Below, piece after piece: positions 23,567 to 32,910 of a stretch of DNA of 35,667 bases. The notes beneath the pieces are model-generated. The model worked only from the letters and a program-made list of their open reading frames with translations. It searched no databases and had not been told where the DNA came from. The stretch covers positions 1 to 35,667 of the forward strand of contig CAIYWI010000044.1 in NCBI GenBank assembly GCA_903929885.1, read 5' to 3'. Source of the stretch: an uncultured Phycisphaerales bacterium (lineage in GTDB: Bacteria; Planctomycetota; Phycisphaerae; Phycisphaerales; UBA1924). Both the position numbers and the translations under genes were made by a program. Every line of letters starts with the position of its first letter. Within the stretch, counting starts at the first letter, position 1.

Positions 23567-24787
23567 ATGCCTCAGACCATCGCTGATGCGCTCGTCGTCG
23601 TCTTCACCTACGGGGTTTCGCTGCGCACGTGGCAGAACACCGGCGGCATCAGCCGCGAGTTGGCGCTGTATTGCGCGCTGGCGCCCAAGTACGAGAAGAT
23701 CGTGCTGTTCACCTACGGCGGCCCGGGCGACCAGGAGATCCTGGACAAGGCGATCTCGCCGGACCTTCGCGGCAAGTTCGTGCTGATCTGCAACTCCGGC
23801 AAGCAGGAGACCTCGGTCTATTCGTCGAGCGCGCCCTCCCTGGTGAAGGCCGCCCTGCCCAACGCCGAGCGCGTGGTGATCAAGACCAACCAGATGGCCG
23901 GCGGGCACGTGGCGGCTCGCATCACGCCCTATCTGCGGAGCTTCGGCATGAAGGTGGGGTTGGTGGCCCGCGGGGGCTACCTGTGGTCGCGAATGACGGC
24001 GTATGAACACGGCACGGCCTCCAAGCAGGCCATCGACGCCGCGGCGATCGAGAAGGAACTGTGCAGCGCGGCCGACGTGGTGGTGGGCACGACGCAGAGC
24101 ATGGTCGACGATCTGGCGTGGCGGTACATGATCGATCCGTCCCGCACGCGGCTGATCCCCAACTACGTGGTGGAGCCCGAGATGGAGCCCAAGTCGGCGT
24201 GCGACCGCACGCCGGGCCTGATCCTCTACGCGGGCCAGCTCGTGAAGCGCAAGCGGGTCGACGTGCTCATCGACGCGGTGGCGCAGGTCGAGCCCGAGAC
24301 GCGGGCCAAGCTCATGCTCGAGATCATCGGCGACGGACCGGAGCTCGAGACCCTGAGTGCGCAGGCGCAGACGCTGGGCGTGCCGGTGACCTTCCGCGGG
24401 CGGCTGCCCCACGACGAGTTGCAGGCGAGGATGAACGAGTGCTCGATGTACGTCCAGGCCTCGGAGCTCGAGGGGCATCCCAAGACCGTGCTCGAGGCGA
24501 TGGCGATGGGCGCTCCCTGCGTGGTGGCCAACTCGCCGGGCCTTGGAGACGTCGTGATGCACGGCGCGACGGGTCTTCGCATCCCGCTCGACCCCGAGGC
24601 CTTCTCGCGGGCCATCACCGAGATGATGGCCGACCCCGACTGGCGCGACGTGCTGGGGTCGGGCGCGGCTCGCGTGGTTCACGCCTCCCTGGGCCTGGCG
24701 GCGACGCTGCCCAAGGAGATCGAGGCGCACCAGTACGCCCTGCACCACGCCACCGCGGCGGTGCCGTCGCTCCGCATGACCATGTGA
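23567..24787 (+). CDS. Glycosyltransferase family 4
   Basis: A 406-residue GT-B fold retaining glycosyltransferase. The N-terminal acceptor domain begins FTYGVSLRTWQNTGGISREL, with a glycine-rich acceptor loop; the C-terminal donor domain has ILYAGQLVKRKRVDVLIDAV, LEIIGDGPELETL and the EX7E-type segment ASELEGHPKTVLEAMAMGAP (about residues 297-316) that binds the nucleotide sugar. No transmembrane segment. AAAGGGA 6 nt upstream supports the start, in contrast to most cytoplasmic genes here. The donor and acceptor are unknown; it may act on surface polysaccharide together with the GT2 gene at 25844. Confidence 0.92.
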   Translation: MPQTIADALVVVFTYGVSLRTWQNTGGISRELALYCALAPKYEKIVLFTYGGPGDQEILDKAISPDLRGKFVLICNSGKQETSVYSSSAPSLVKAALPNAERVVIKTNQMAGGHVAARITPYLRSFGMKVGLVARGGYLWSRMTAYEHGTASKQAIDAAAIEKELCSAADVVVGTTQSMVDDLAWRYMIDPSRTRLIPNYVVEPEMEPKSACDRTPGLILYAGQLVKRKRVDVLIDAVAQVEPETRAKLMLEIIGDGPELETLSAQAQTLGVPVTFRGRLPHDELQARMNECSMYVQASELEGHPKTVLEAMAMGAPCVVANSPGLGDVVMHGATGLRIPLDPEAFSRAITEMMADPDWRDVLGSGAARVVHASLGLAATLPKEIEAHQYALHHATAAVPSLRMTM

Positions 24788-24935
24788 GTTCGATCGACGG
24801 CCTTGTTCGGGCCTGACGGTCCTGTCGCCTGCGCCGTCGGCGCGGCCGCGCAGGTTGCATGCGCCGCGCGGACCATTCGTCCGACGCACCATTCCGCCCG
24901 CCGCAGACATTCCGCTGGCGGCCATCCCTTCCGCG

Positions 24936-24984
24936 TGTCATGCTGTCGTCGCAGCCATGACATGCCCTCGACGCGAGACGTCGA
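24936..24984 (+). other. Pair of hairpins upstream of the second PEP-CTERM-like gene
   Basis: TGTCATGCTG (24936-24945) pairs with CAG-c-CATGACA (24952-24962) with one bulged C, and TCGACG (24968-24973) pairs with CGTCGA (24979-24984) around a 5-nt loop. Both precede a purine-rich ribosome site. They may be leader structures. The remainder of 24788-25011 shows no gene and no clear promoter. Confidence 0.4.
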
Positions 24985-25011
24985 CGGGCCCAGAGAGGAA
25001 GGGAGAGGGCC

Positions 25012-25695
25012 ATGCTATCGAAGGCAGGGGCGTGCGCGACGCTGGTCGCGCTCGCGGCGGGGACGTCCCTCGCCGACATCGCGTATCGCACCGACTTCCA
25101 GCTCGGCGCAGGGCCCGAATGGTCCGACCGGACCGTCGATCTCGCGCCCCTTCACGGTCAGCGCATCCTGGGCCAGTTCGGCAACCAGACCGTGCGACTG
25201 AACGTTCCCGAGGTCCGCGAGGGAGACCTCGTGCGACTCGACTTCGACTTTTGCGCCATCCGCACCTGGGACGGCAACGCCAGCGGCGGCGTGCCCGAGC
25301 CCGACATGTTCTCGGTGGGCGTTGGCGGCGGTCCGGTGCTGCTCGCCGAGACCTTCTCCGTCGGCGACATCGACTCGAGACAGCGGATGAGCTTCGGCAC
25401 CGGCGTCAGCGGGGCCGCGGCCAATCACAGTCGCTGGGGCGCCATCGCCAACGACTCGCTGGGATACCCGTGGCTGCACCGCACGCTGGACGCCACTTGG
25501 CGATTGAGTTTCGAGTTCCTCGCGCCCGCCGACGGGCTCGAGGTGTGGTTCCGGGGTTCGGGCCTTCAGGAGCTTGCCGACGAGAGCTGGGGGCTCGACA
25601 ACGTCAAGGTCGAGGCCGTCACGGTGCCGACCCAGGGAAGCATCGCGCTGCTCGGCGCGGGAACGATCATCATGTGCCGCCGTCGTCGCCACTGA
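25012..25695 (+). CDS. Secreted protein with PEP-CTERM-like sorting tail
   Basis: 227 residues. The signal peptide is MLSKAGACATLVALAAGTSLAD, with cleavage near residue 21. The mature domain is beta-rich, with an FDFCAIRTWDGNASGG segment and an end WGLDNVKVEAVTVP of the type seen in carbohydrate-binding-like jelly-roll domains whose last strand precedes the sorting tail. Residues 205-227 (VPTQGSIALLGAGTIIMCRR followed by RRH) form a PEP-CTERM-like anchor. Unlike the other anchor protein here, it ends directly after the Arg cluster. AGGAAGGGAGAGGG before the ATG is a strong ribosome site, and a clear terminator follows at 25735. Confidence 0.88.
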   Translation: MLSKAGACATLVALAAGTSLADIAYRTDFQLGAGPEWSDRTVDLAPLHGQRILGQFGNQTVRLNVPEVREGDLVRLDFDFCAIRTWDGNASGGVPEPDMFSVGVGGGPVLLAETFSVGDIDSRQRMSFGTGVSGAAANHSRWGAIANDSLGYPWLHRTLDATWRLSFEFLAPADGLEVWFRGSGLQELADESWGLDNVKVEAVTVPTQGSIALLGAGTIIMCRRRRH

Positions 25696-25734
25696 GCGGA
25701 CGGTCGGTGTTCTCGAAGTACCTTCTCCACTGTC

Positions 25735-25773
25735 GGTCGGCCCGGGTATCCACTGCCCGGGTCGGTCGTTTTT
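25735..25773 (+). terminator. Rho-independent terminator of the gene at 25012-25695
   Basis: GGTCGGCCCGGG (25735-25746) pairs with CCCGGGTCGGTC (25756-25767) in a 12-bp stem containing three G-U pairs and a 9-nt loop, followed by G and TTTTT (25769-25773). It is the most canonical intrinsic terminator in the window. Confidence 0.85.
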
Positions 25774-25831
25774 GGGCCGCGTGCGGGATCATCCCCGCCT
25801 CGGGGCATGATCGCCGGACGAGGGGCGTGCC

Positions 25832-25837
25832 GATACT
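25832..25837 (+). promoter_or_regulatory. -10-like hexamer directly before the GT2 gene
   Basis: GATACT lies 6 nt before the ATG at 25844, without a Shine-Dalgarno sequence. Confidence 0.35.
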
Positions 25838-25843
25838 CGACGC

Positions 25844-27022
25844 ATGGCCGTCGTCAGCGTCCTGCTGCCCGTGCACGCCGATGTGTCGCCGCGAGCGGCG
25901 ATCGCGTGCCTGCGTGCGCAGACACTGGCTGACATCGAGATCGTCGTGCTGGCCAACGGCGTCGACGACGGAGCCTTCGCCGCGCTCTCGGCGGCGGCGA
26001 GCGAGGACGCTCGCATCCGGCTCGTGCGGCTCGAGCGGCCGGGCCTGGCCGCCGCGCTGAATCACGGCCTTCGGATCGCCTCGTCGTCCCTCGTCGCGCG
26101 GATGGACGCCGACGACTGGTGTCCGCCCGAGCGACTCGCCGTTCAGGTGGAGGCCATCGAACGTCGGCCCTTGTTGGCCGCGTTGGGGTGTGCCTTCGAG
26201 GTGATTGATTCGTCGGGCGAGCTGCTGGCCGTCGAGCGGCCTCCCGTCGACGAGCGGGATGCCGCGTGGCGATTGCACGTGCGCAACCCCTTCGCCCACG
26301 GGTCGATGCTGTTGCGGCGAGCGGCGGTGATCGAGGCGGGGGGCTACGACGAGCGACTGACCCGGTCGCAGGACTACGACTTGTGGCTGCGAATGGCCGG
26401 TCGCGTCGCGGCGGTGCCTCAGATGCTGTATCGCTACGCGGCCCACGGCGGCGAGGGATATTCCTCGAGCGTGGAGCAGGCGTGCTTCGCGGCCGAGGCG
26501 ATGGCGAGGGCGTGGTCGCGGCTGCCGCGGGGCGAGGCATCGGAGATTGCGCCGCTGCTGGCGGGTTCGCTGGGCACCGTCGAGACGGCGCGGACGGCGT
26601 TGCTGGCGTTGGAATCGCTGATGATCGAGCGAGGGGCGACGTGCGAGGCGCTGCTGGCGTGGATGGCATGTCGCCACGCGACGGAGCGATCGACGCCGGC
26701 GTCGGATCGAGGCCGCGCCATCGAGGCGGCGGCGAGGTCGCTGCTGGCTCAAGGCGTGGGGGCGGTGCACCTGTGGGGCGCGGGCGCGCACACGGCGAGG
26801 CTGATCGACGCGGTGGAGCGACTGGGCCTCGAGGTGAAGGGGATCGTCGACGACGCCTTGAGCGGCCAGGTGCGTCACGGAAGGCCGGTGGGCCATCCGC
26901 GCGACCTCGAGTCGGGCTCGGAGGTGCTCATCTCGAGCGACGCGCACGAAGAGGCCATCTGGGACGCCAGCGCGGAGGCGAGGCGTCGCGGGGTGCGCGT
27001 GCACAGGATCTACCGACCCTGA
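25844..27022 (+). CDS. Glycosyltransferase family 2 fused to a Rossmann-like domain
   Basis: 392 residues. The N-terminal GT-A domain (about 1-215) has VSVLLPVHADVSP, the DxD-type metal site ARMDADDW and the acceptor-side motif RSQDYDLWLRMA. A helical linker follows (about 220-300). The C-terminal part (about 305-392) begins VHLWGAGAHTARLIDAVERL and continues GLEVKGIVDDALSGQ, a nucleotide-binding Rossmann-like unit resembling the N-terminal domain of PglD-type sugar acetyltransferases and of C-methyltransferase tails. The fused domain may bind a nucleotide or modified sugar. Soluble; no transmembrane segment. Confidence 0.9.
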   Translation: MAVVSVLLPVHADVSPRAAIACLRAQTLADIEIVVLANGVDDGAFAALSAAASEDARIRLVRLERPGLAAALNHGLRIASSSLVARMDADDWCPPERLAVQVEAIERRPLLAALGCAFEVIDSSGELLAVERPPVDERDAAWRLHVRNPFAHGSMLLRRAAVIEAGGYDERLTRSQDYDLWLRMAGRVAAVPQMLYRYAAHGGEGYSSSVEQACFAAEAMARAWSRLPRGEASEIAPLLAGSLGTVETARTALLALESLMIERGATCEALLAWMACRHATERSTPASDRGRAIEAAARSLLAQGVGAVHLWGAGAHTARLIDAVERLGLEVKGIVDDALSGQVRHGRPVGHPRDLESGSEVLISSDAHEEAIWDASAEARRRGVRVHRIYRP

Positions 27023-27043
27023 CGCCCGCGGCGCGAGGGCGTC
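27021..27043. terminator. Hairpin between convergent genes
   Basis: GACGCCC (27021-27027) and GGGCGTC (27037-27043) form a 7-bp stem with a 9-nt loop. It overlaps the GT2 stop and lies just beyond the stop of the ABC ATPase gene, so it could serve both strands. Confidence 0.4.
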
Positions 27044-27052
27044 GCGGCGATG

Positions 27053-27970
27053 TCAGGTGGCTCGCGTCGGGATGATGCTGGGGGTGTGGAGCAGCGGATT
27101 GTCGCCGAAGAGGGCCCGCTCGAGGCCGCCGGTCTGCCGCCGCTGGGTGAGCGGGCCTTCCGGGTCGCCCCTGAGGAACTGGCGGATCAGGCGTTGATCG
27201 TCGTCGAGTTCGCGGGCTCGCTCGTCATCGGCGGCGCGAAGCGAGTTGAACCAGTCCCGCTCTCGCACCGCGAGCATGCGGCCGCGGTCGAACATGGCCA
27301 TGCGGTCGGCGATGGCGAAGGCCGAGTCCATCTCGTGGGTGACGACGACGCTGGTGACGCCGAGCTTTCGGGTGAGATCGGAGATGAGCCGGTCGATCTG
27401 CGAGCTGGTGACGGGATCGAGACCGGCGCTGGGCTCGTCATAGAAGAGGATGTCGGGGTCGAGGGCCAGGGCGCGGGCGAGGCCGGCGCGCTTTTTCATG
27501 CCCCCGGAGATCTGCGCGGGGTACTTGTCGGCGTGCTCGAGCAGGCCGACGAGTTCGAGCTTGATCTTGACCTGGATGTCGATGATGGCGCGGTCGAGCG
27601 TGGTGTGCTCCTGGATGGGCAGGGCCACGTTCTCGGCCAGGGTCATGGAGTTGAAGAGCGCGCCGCTTTGGAAGAGGATGCCGAACCGCTTGCGGAGCTC
27701 GTCGAAGCGGGATCGCTCGAGGGTGGTGGTTTCCTCGCCCAGGAGTCGGATGCTGCCCGAGTCGGGCTTGAGGCTCCCGATGATGAGCCGCAGGAGGGTC
27801 GACTTGCCCGAACCGCTGCCGCCCATGATGACCATGGTTTCGCCACGACGGACGTCGAGATTGACGCCTTCGAGCACGGCCCGCCCGTCGAAGGACTTGC
27901 GGACGTCACGCAGCGAGATCAGGGGCTCGCCGCCCGTGGAGTCGGTCGCGGATCCGGTCGGCGTGTGCAC
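27053..27970 (-). CDS. ABC transporter ATPase, MlaF-like
   Basis: 305 residues. Walker A GGSGSGKST (50-58), Q-loop LFQSGALF, signature ISGGMKKRAGLARAL (154-168), Walker B DILFYDEP (173-180) and H-loop His212 are intact. SGALFNSMT and the GMKKR signature form match the MlaF/Ttg2A family that energises lipid transport between the membranes. The C-terminal extension (about 240-305) is longer than usual. The GTG start at 27970 has GGAG 8 nt upstream. The gene follows the DUF4190-like gene by 30 bp on the same strand, but no MlaE permease or MCE protein gene is adjacent, so the partner subunits are elsewhere. Confidence 0.92.
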   Translation of the reverse strand: MHTPTGSATDSTGGEPLISLRDVRKSFDGRAVLEGVNLDVRRGETMVIMGGSGSGKSTLLRLIIGSLKPDSGSIRLLGEETTTLERSRFDELRKRFGILFQSGALFNSMTLAENVALPIQEHTTLDRAIIDIQVKIKLELVGLLEHADKYPAQISGGMKKRAGLARALALDPDILFYDEPSAGLDPVTSSQIDRLISDLTRKLGVTSVVVTHEMDSAFAIADRMAMFDRGRMLAVRERDWFNSLRAADDERARELDDDQRLIRQFLRGDPEGPLTQRRQTGGLERALFGDNPLLHTPSIIPTRAT

Positions 27971-28000
27971 GAGCGATCTCCGGGGCGATCATCGAGGCCG

Positions 28001-28813
28001 TCAGAACTTGGGCGCGGGCGCCGGCTCTTGCTTGGCACCGCTTTCGGCGGCGGGCGAGGCTGGCGCGGCGGCGGGGTCCGCGGGCGGGAGGGGACGGTTC
28101 TCCGGGTCGTAGAGCGTCACGACGGTGCCGTCTTCGAACATGATCTGCAGGTTGGCGATGGGCAACTCGAGGGCTCCGCCGCCGCTCGTGGGCTGCGGCT
28201 GCGGGTCGACCTGCATCGCCACGACAGCCTTGCCCTTCTCGAAGGTGACGGGGATGGGGATCAGGTTGTTGGGATTTTTCTGGAAGCGAGACATCGTCTT
28301 GCCCATCTCGCTCGTCTGCAGGAAGAACTCCCAGAGCCCGGCCGGCGTCGACTTGAACGCACCGAGCTCCCGCCGATAGGCCTCGCGGAAGGCCTCGAAG
28401 TCGGCGTCGGTCACCTTCTCGGCGGTGGAGGGCTGGAGCGAACTCCGCGCGGTCGTCCAGTCGCGGGCCTCGATGGCTTGCAGCGTCTTGGTGGTGGGCG
28501 CCACGATGCTCTGGCTGAACAGGGAGGCAAAGCTCAGGCCGCCCACGATCAAGGCGCCCCACACCACGCTGAAGAGCAGGCCGAGCACGATGCCCGCGGC
28601 GGACAAGCCGCGTCCGGCCAGCGTGCCGTTCGAGGAGCCGATCAGAATCAGCGCCACGATACCGAACAAAAGCCCAAGCAGGCCGAAGCCGGGCACGCAC
28701 AAGCCCAAGAGGCCCAGCACCAGCGACAGGATCGCCATGATGCTGGTTCGAGGCTCGGTCAGCATGGGTTGCTGGGAGTACTGGTTGTATTCCCCGGATG
28801 AAAAAGTCGTCAT
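28001..28813 (-). CDS. DUF4190-like membrane protein
   Basis: 270 residues. After a polar N-terminus there are two hydrophobic hairpins: IMAILSLVLGLLGLCVPGFG with GLLGLLFGIVALILIG (about 25-58), then an AGRGLSAAGIVLGLL segment up to about residue 98, the classic DUF4190 pattern. A soluble domain of about 130 residues follows, and a Pro/Ala-rich tail ends PAPAPKF. Such proteins are common in actinobacteria and planctomycetes; function is unknown. The soluble part has no recognised fold. A TATTCT hexamer (28823-28828) lies 9 nt before the ATG. Probably co-transcribed with the MlaF-like gene. Confidence 0.88.
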   Translation of the reverse strand: MTTFSSGEYNQYSQQPMLTEPRTSIMAILSLVLGLLGLCVPGFGLLGLLFGIVALILIGSSNGTLAGRGLSAAGIVLGLLFSVVWGALIVGGLSFASLFSQSIVAPTTKTLQAIEARDWTTARSSLQPSTAEKVTDADFEAFREAYRRELGAFKSTPAGLWEFFLQTSEMGKTMSRFQKNPNNLIPIPVTFEKGKAVVAMQVDPQPQPTSGGGALELPIANLQIMFEDGTVVTLYDPENRPLPPADPAAAPASPAAESGAKQEPAPAPKF

Positions 28814-28822
28814 GCTGCGGGA

Positions 28823-28828
28823 AGAATA
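28823..28828 (-). promoter_or_regulatory. -10-like hexamer directly before the DUF4190-like gene
   Basis: On the minus strand TATTCT lies 9 nt before the ATG at 28813, with no Shine-Dalgarno sequence. Confidence 0.45.
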
Positions 28829-29053
28829 GGCCGCGAGCCCCTTCCCCGGTCCCGGACGGACCGCTGCCGGGGGAGTCCAAGCGGGTGCCGCGAGCCTTCC
28901 ATGGAGGGGCGGATCGGGCCGGTGGGGCTATCCTTTCCCCCTTCCGGACGGTCCCCCTTCGGCCTTTGGCGTTGGGCGGCCGGCAGCGTCCGGGAACTTC
29001 CGTCTCCGCCACCCTCCGTCGCCCTTGGACGGACTCGATCCACCCCCGTTCCC

Positions 29054-31324
29054 ATGCCTAAGCCAACGAACACGGGCCGTCGCATTCTCGTCACCCTCAT
29101 CGCCTTGGCGGTCGGGGGCTTGATCGTGTACACGACGCTCCGGGGCACCACGCCCTCGAGTCCGCCGCCACCTCCGATCGCCCAGGTGCCGTCGTCGGTG
29201 GCGACGGAACCGGCGGCGGCCGCGCCCTTGTCGGGTGAAGCCGCCCCCAAGGACGCGGCGCAGGCGACGGCCGCTGCATCAACGCCGCCGCCCGCCGCCC
29301 CCTCGGCTCCGGCCGCGAGCGCGGGCACGGGCTATCGCGCCCGCGTGGATGGCGCGACGGGCGATCTGGCCGAGATCGGCTCGACCGACGCGAAGGGCAA
29401 GGTGCGACTGGGGATCGAGTTCGCGAGTTCGGGCGCGGGGGTGAAGGCGCTGCGGCTGGCTCACCACTTCCAGACCATCGAGGAGAAGGAACACGTCCGC
29501 GTCCAGCGTCAGCACGACATCGCCCGAGGCGGGCAGGTCGAGTCGCTGGTGCCCTTCGCGGCCCTGGCCGTCGAGATCACGCCCGAAGGTGGCAAGCCCG
29601 AGTTCGTCGCCCTCTTTGGCGACGCGGCCGGGCGAGTGTGGCGTCAGACCGCGCCCGGCGCGTTCGAGGCGGTGATCGAGGACGATCAGGGCCGCGACGT
29701 GCTCGTGCTCACGCGCCGCTTCAGCGTGGCGGAGGATTCGAGCCAGATCAAGGTCGAGCAGGCGATGATGAACGCCACCGGAACGCCGCTGACGGTTCGG
29801 TGGTTCCAGACCGGTCCGGTGGACCTGGATCTCGACGCGGCGGCGTACGGCGGCGACCGTCGCCACCTGCGGATCGGCCACCTGCTGCCCGTGGCGAGGG
29901 ATCCTCAGCGGATCCCGGTGACGATGGGGGCCTTCGACAAGGCGCACGCCACGCTCCTGTCGCAGCGTTTCGGCGCCACCGACGCGACGGGCGCCGCGAC
30001 CTTCGCCTACCGCGACTTCACCCAGTGGCCCACGCCCGAGTCGGAGCAAGGCGGGCTGGAATTGTCGTGGCTGGCGTTCAACAACCGCTACTTCGGGGTG
30101 GCGGTGCACCCGCTCTTCGATCCGATCGCCACCAAGGGCGGGGCGGCGCCCCTGTCGTGGGTGGGGCAGGTGGATCGCGTGGTGCTCGACGGCGGCGACG
30201 GCGCGCAGGTGATCGGCCTGCGGCTGGCGAGCCGCCCCCTGGCGGTCGCGCCGGGTGGCAAGGCCGACGTGTCGCACGGCGTCTTCGCGGGCCCCCTGGC
30301 CCGCAAGGAGATCTCGAGCGAGCCGGTGTACAAGGCGATGCGTCTCAAGGACATCGTGGTGTACAACTTCGGCGGGCCGTGCGGCTGGTGCACCTTCGAG
30401 TCGATCACCAGCCTGCTCCTGTGGATCATGCGATCGCTTCACGACCGCGTCTTCGGCGACTGGGCGCTGTCGATCATCGTGCTGGTGGTGATCGTCCGCA
30501 CGTGCCTTCACCCGCTCACGCGATGGACGCAGATCAAGATGGCCCGCTTCGGCAAGCAGATGCAGGCGATGCAGCCCAAGCAGAAGATCCTGCAGGAGAA
30601 GTACGGGTCGGACCCCGCCAAGCTGCAGGCCGAGACCACCAAGCTCTGGCGAGAGGAGGGCATCAGCCCCGCCGGCTTCCTGGGCTGCCTGCCGGCCTTC
30701 GCGCAGACGCCCGTCTGGATCGCGCTCTCGGGCGTGCTCTTCTTCGCGGTGGAGTTGCGGCACCAGAACGCCTTCTACGGCGTCTTCCAGTCGGTCTTCC
30801 CGTCGGGCTCGATGTTCTGGCACTTCCTGGGCGACATGGCCGAGCCGGATCGGCTGATCTACTTCGGCCGCGAGTTGTTCAACATCCCGCTGATCGGGCC
30901 CTTCTCGTCGGTCAACCTGCTCCCGTTGATCCTGGGCGTGATGTACTACCTGCAGCAGACGTACTTCACGCCGCAGACCACGGCGCCGACGACGCCCGAG
31001 CAGGAGATGCAGATGAAGATCATGAAGTACATGACGATCTTCCTCTTCCCGCTGCTGATGTACAACGCGCCGGCGGGTCTCTCGCTGTACTTCGCGGTGA
31101 ACACGACGCTGGCGATCGTCGAGAGCAAGTGGATCCGCTCGTACATGGAGCGGCACGACATGCTCAACGTCGACAAGATGAAGGCCGAGCGTCAGGCCCG
31201 GGCCGCGGCCAAGGGCAAGGCGACGTCGGGCCAGGGCGGGTTGCTCGCCGCCCTCGAGCGCTACGCGCAGGAGAAGCAGAAGCAGACCGAGCGTCACTTC
31301 GGCCAGGACCGCCCGAAGCGCTGA
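29054..31324 (+). CDS. yidC: Membrane protein insertase YidC
   Basis: 756 residues, inserting and folding inner-membrane proteins. The first transmembrane helix ([20 protein letters not shown], about 9-28) is followed by a Pro/Ala linker to about residue 92, a large periplasmic beta-supersandwich domain (about 95-410), and the conserved Oxa1 core (about 450-700) with [20 protein letters not shown], which supplies the hydrophilic-groove arginine, and [20 protein letters not shown]. The C-terminal tail is basic ([15 protein letters not shown]). It is longer than E. coli YidC (548) mainly in the periplasmic domain and linker. The start at 29054 was chosen for the positively charged n-region; an in-frame ATG at 28901 gives an implausible extension. 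A TATCCT at 28930 could serve as a distal promoter. Confidence 0.95.
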   Translation: MPKPTNTGRRILVTLIALAVGGLIVYTTLRGTTPSSPPPPPIAQVPSSVATEPAAAAPLSGEAAPKDAAQATAAASTPPPAAPSAPAASAGTGYRARVDGATGDLAEIGSTDAKGKVRLGIEFASSGAGVKALRLAHHFQTIEEKEHVRVQRQHDIARGGQVESLVPFAALAVEITPEGGKPEFVALFGDAAGRVWRQTAPGAFEAVIEDDQGRDVLVLTRRFSVAEDSSQIKVEQAMMNATGTPLTVRWFQTGPVDLDLDAAAYGGDRRHLRIGHLLPVARDPQRIPVTMGAFDKAHATLLSQRFGATDATGAATFAYRDFTQWPTPESEQGGLELSWLAFNNRYFGVAVHPLFDPIATKGGAAPLSWVGQVDRVVLDGGDGAQVIGLRLASRPLAVAPGGKADVSHGVFAGPLARKEISSEPVYKAMRLKDIVVYNFGGPCGWCTFESITSLLLWIMRSLHDRVFGDWALSIIVLVVIVRTCLHPLTRWTQIKMARFGKQMQAMQPKQKILQEKYGSDPAKLQAETTKLWREEGISPAGFLGCLPAFAQTPVWIALSGVLFFAVELRHQNAFYGVFQSVFPSGSMFWHFLGDMAEPDRLIYFGRELFNIPLIGPFSSVNLLPLILGVMYYLQQTYFTPQTTAPTTPEQEMQMKIMKYMTIFLFPLLMYNAPAGLSLYFAVNTTLAIVESKWIRSYMERHDMLNVDKMKAERQARAAAKGKATSGQGGLLAALERYAQEKQKQTERHFGQDRPKR

Positions 31325-31355
31325 TCGTCCCGCCACCACGCCATTCTGGAATCGC

Positions 31356-32903
31356 ATGACCGGCACACGCGAAATCATCCCGATCCTCGACTTCGGCTCG
31401 CAGACGGCCCAGCTCATCGCTCGGCGCGTGCGAGACGCCGGCGTCTTCTCGATCCTGGTCTCGCCGCGGATCTCCGCGGCCGAGCTCAAGGCGATGAACC
31501 CGGCGGGCCTCATCCTCTCGGGCGGACCTTCGAGCGTCTACGAGTCGGGCGCGCCCGCGTGCGACCCGGCCATCTTCGACCTTGGCGTGCCGGTGCTGGG
31601 GATCTGCTACGGCATGCAACTGGCGGCCCACCTGCTGGGAGGCAAGGTGCAGGGGGCGAATCACCGGGAGTTCGGCCGGGCGAACCTCTCGATCGGCGGC
31701 CGCAGTCCGCTCTTCGCGGGCATCCCCGACAAGACGGTCGTGTGGATGTCGCACGGCGATCAGGTGACCGAGCACGGCGGGCTCTTCGAGCCCATCGCCT
31801 CGACGCCCACGTGCCCGTTTGCCGCGGTGAAGATGAAGGGTCGCGAGTTCTACGGCGTGCAGTTCCACCCCGAGCTCACCCACACGCCCCACGGCACGGA
31901 CCTGCTCCGCAACTTCCTCTACGAGATCTGCAAGGTGAGGGGCACGTGGCGGATGAGCTCCTTCGCCGAGACCGCCGCCGCGCAGGTGCGAGAGCGGGTG
32001 GGCACGTCGCAGGTGATCTGCGGGTTGTCGGGCGGGGTCGACTCCTCGGTGGTGGCCGCCCTGCTGCACAAGGCCATCGGCAGGCAGCTGCACTGCGTCT
32101 TCGTCGACACCGGCCTGCTGCGCTCGGGCGAGCGGGAGCTGGTGGAGACGACCTTCCGCGACCACTTCCGCATCGACCTTCGCGTGGTCGACGCCGAGCG
32201 GGACTTCCTGTCGGACCTGTCGGGCGTGAGCGATCCGCAGGAGAAGCGCCGGCGGATCGGGCATCGGTTCATCGAGGTCTTCAAGCAGGCGGCCCGGGAC
32301 ATTCCCGACGCCGCGTTCCTGGCGCAGGGCACGCTGTATCCCGACGTGATCGAGTCGGGGCACGGCCACGCGGGGACCAGCGCGGGCATCAAGCTGCACC
32401 ACAACGTGGGCGGGCTTCCCGAGCAGCTGGGCTTCAAGCTCGTCGAGCCGCTGCGGGAGCTCTTCAAGGACGAGGTGCGGCGGCTGGGCGAGGTGCTGGG
32501 CCTGACCGAGCAGTTGGTGTGGCGCCACCCCTTCCCGGGTCCGGGCCTGGCGGTCCGCGTGCTGGGCGAGGTGACCAAGCCGCGGCTCGACCTGCTGCGG
32601 GCGTGCGACGTGATCCTGCTCGAGGAGATCGTGGCGGCCAACCTGTACCGGGCGACGAGCCAGGTCTTCGCGGTGCTGCTCCCCGTGCAGAGCGTCGGGG
32701 TGATGGGCGACGGTCGCACGTACGAGCACTGCGTGGCGATCCGCGCGGTCGAGACGCAGGACTTCATGTCGGCGGACTGGTGCCGCCTGCCGTACGACGT
32801 GCTGGCGAGGATCAGCAGTCGCATCATCAACGAGGTTCGCGGGGTGAATCGCGTGGTGTACGACATCTCCAGCAAGCCGCCCGCGACGATCGAATGGGAG
32901 TGA
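31356..32903 (+). CDS. guaA: GMP synthase (glutamine-hydrolysing)
   Basis: 515 residues, converting XMP to GMP with glutamine and ATP. The class I glutaminase triad is Cys84 (GICYGMQ), His171 and Glu173 (QFHPE). The ATP-pyrophosphatase P-loop SGGVDSS lies at 225-231, and the dimerisation domain at the C-terminus ends [12 protein letters not shown], the canonical GuaA end. Length is typical. The gene begins 31 bp after yidC and ends 7 bp before the acetyltransferase gene, so the three genes may be co-transcribed. CATTCT lies 8 nt before the ATG. Confidence 0.98.
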   Translation: MTGTREIIPILDFGSQTAQLIARRVRDAGVFSILVSPRISAAELKAMNPAGLILSGGPSSVYESGAPACDPAIFDLGVPVLGICYGMQLAAHLLGGKVQGANHREFGRANLSIGGRSPLFAGIPDKTVVWMSHGDQVTEHGGLFEPIASTPTCPFAAVKMKGREFYGVQFHPELTHTPHGTDLLRNFLYEICKVRGTWRMSSFAETAAAQVRERVGTSQVICGLSGGVDSSVVAALLHKAIGRQLHCVFVDTGLLRSGERELVETTFRDHFRIDLRVVDAERDFLSDLSGVSDPQEKRRRIGHRFIEVFKQAARDIPDAAFLAQGTLYPDVIESGHGHAGTSAGIKLHHNVGGLPEQLGFKLVEPLRELFKDEVRRLGEVLGLTEQLVWRHPFPGPGLAVRVLGEVTKPRLDLLRACDVILLEEIVAANLYRATSQVFAVLLPVQSVGVMGDGRTYEHCVAIRAVETQDFMSADWCRLPYDVLARISSRIINEVRGVNRVVYDISSKPPATIEWE

Positions 32904-32910
32904 CCTCGCG

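Noticed and set aside
29279-31513. 744-codon minus-strand frame opposite yidC
   Set aside because: Arg/His/Leu-rich translation without domains, fully opposite a well-supported yidC.
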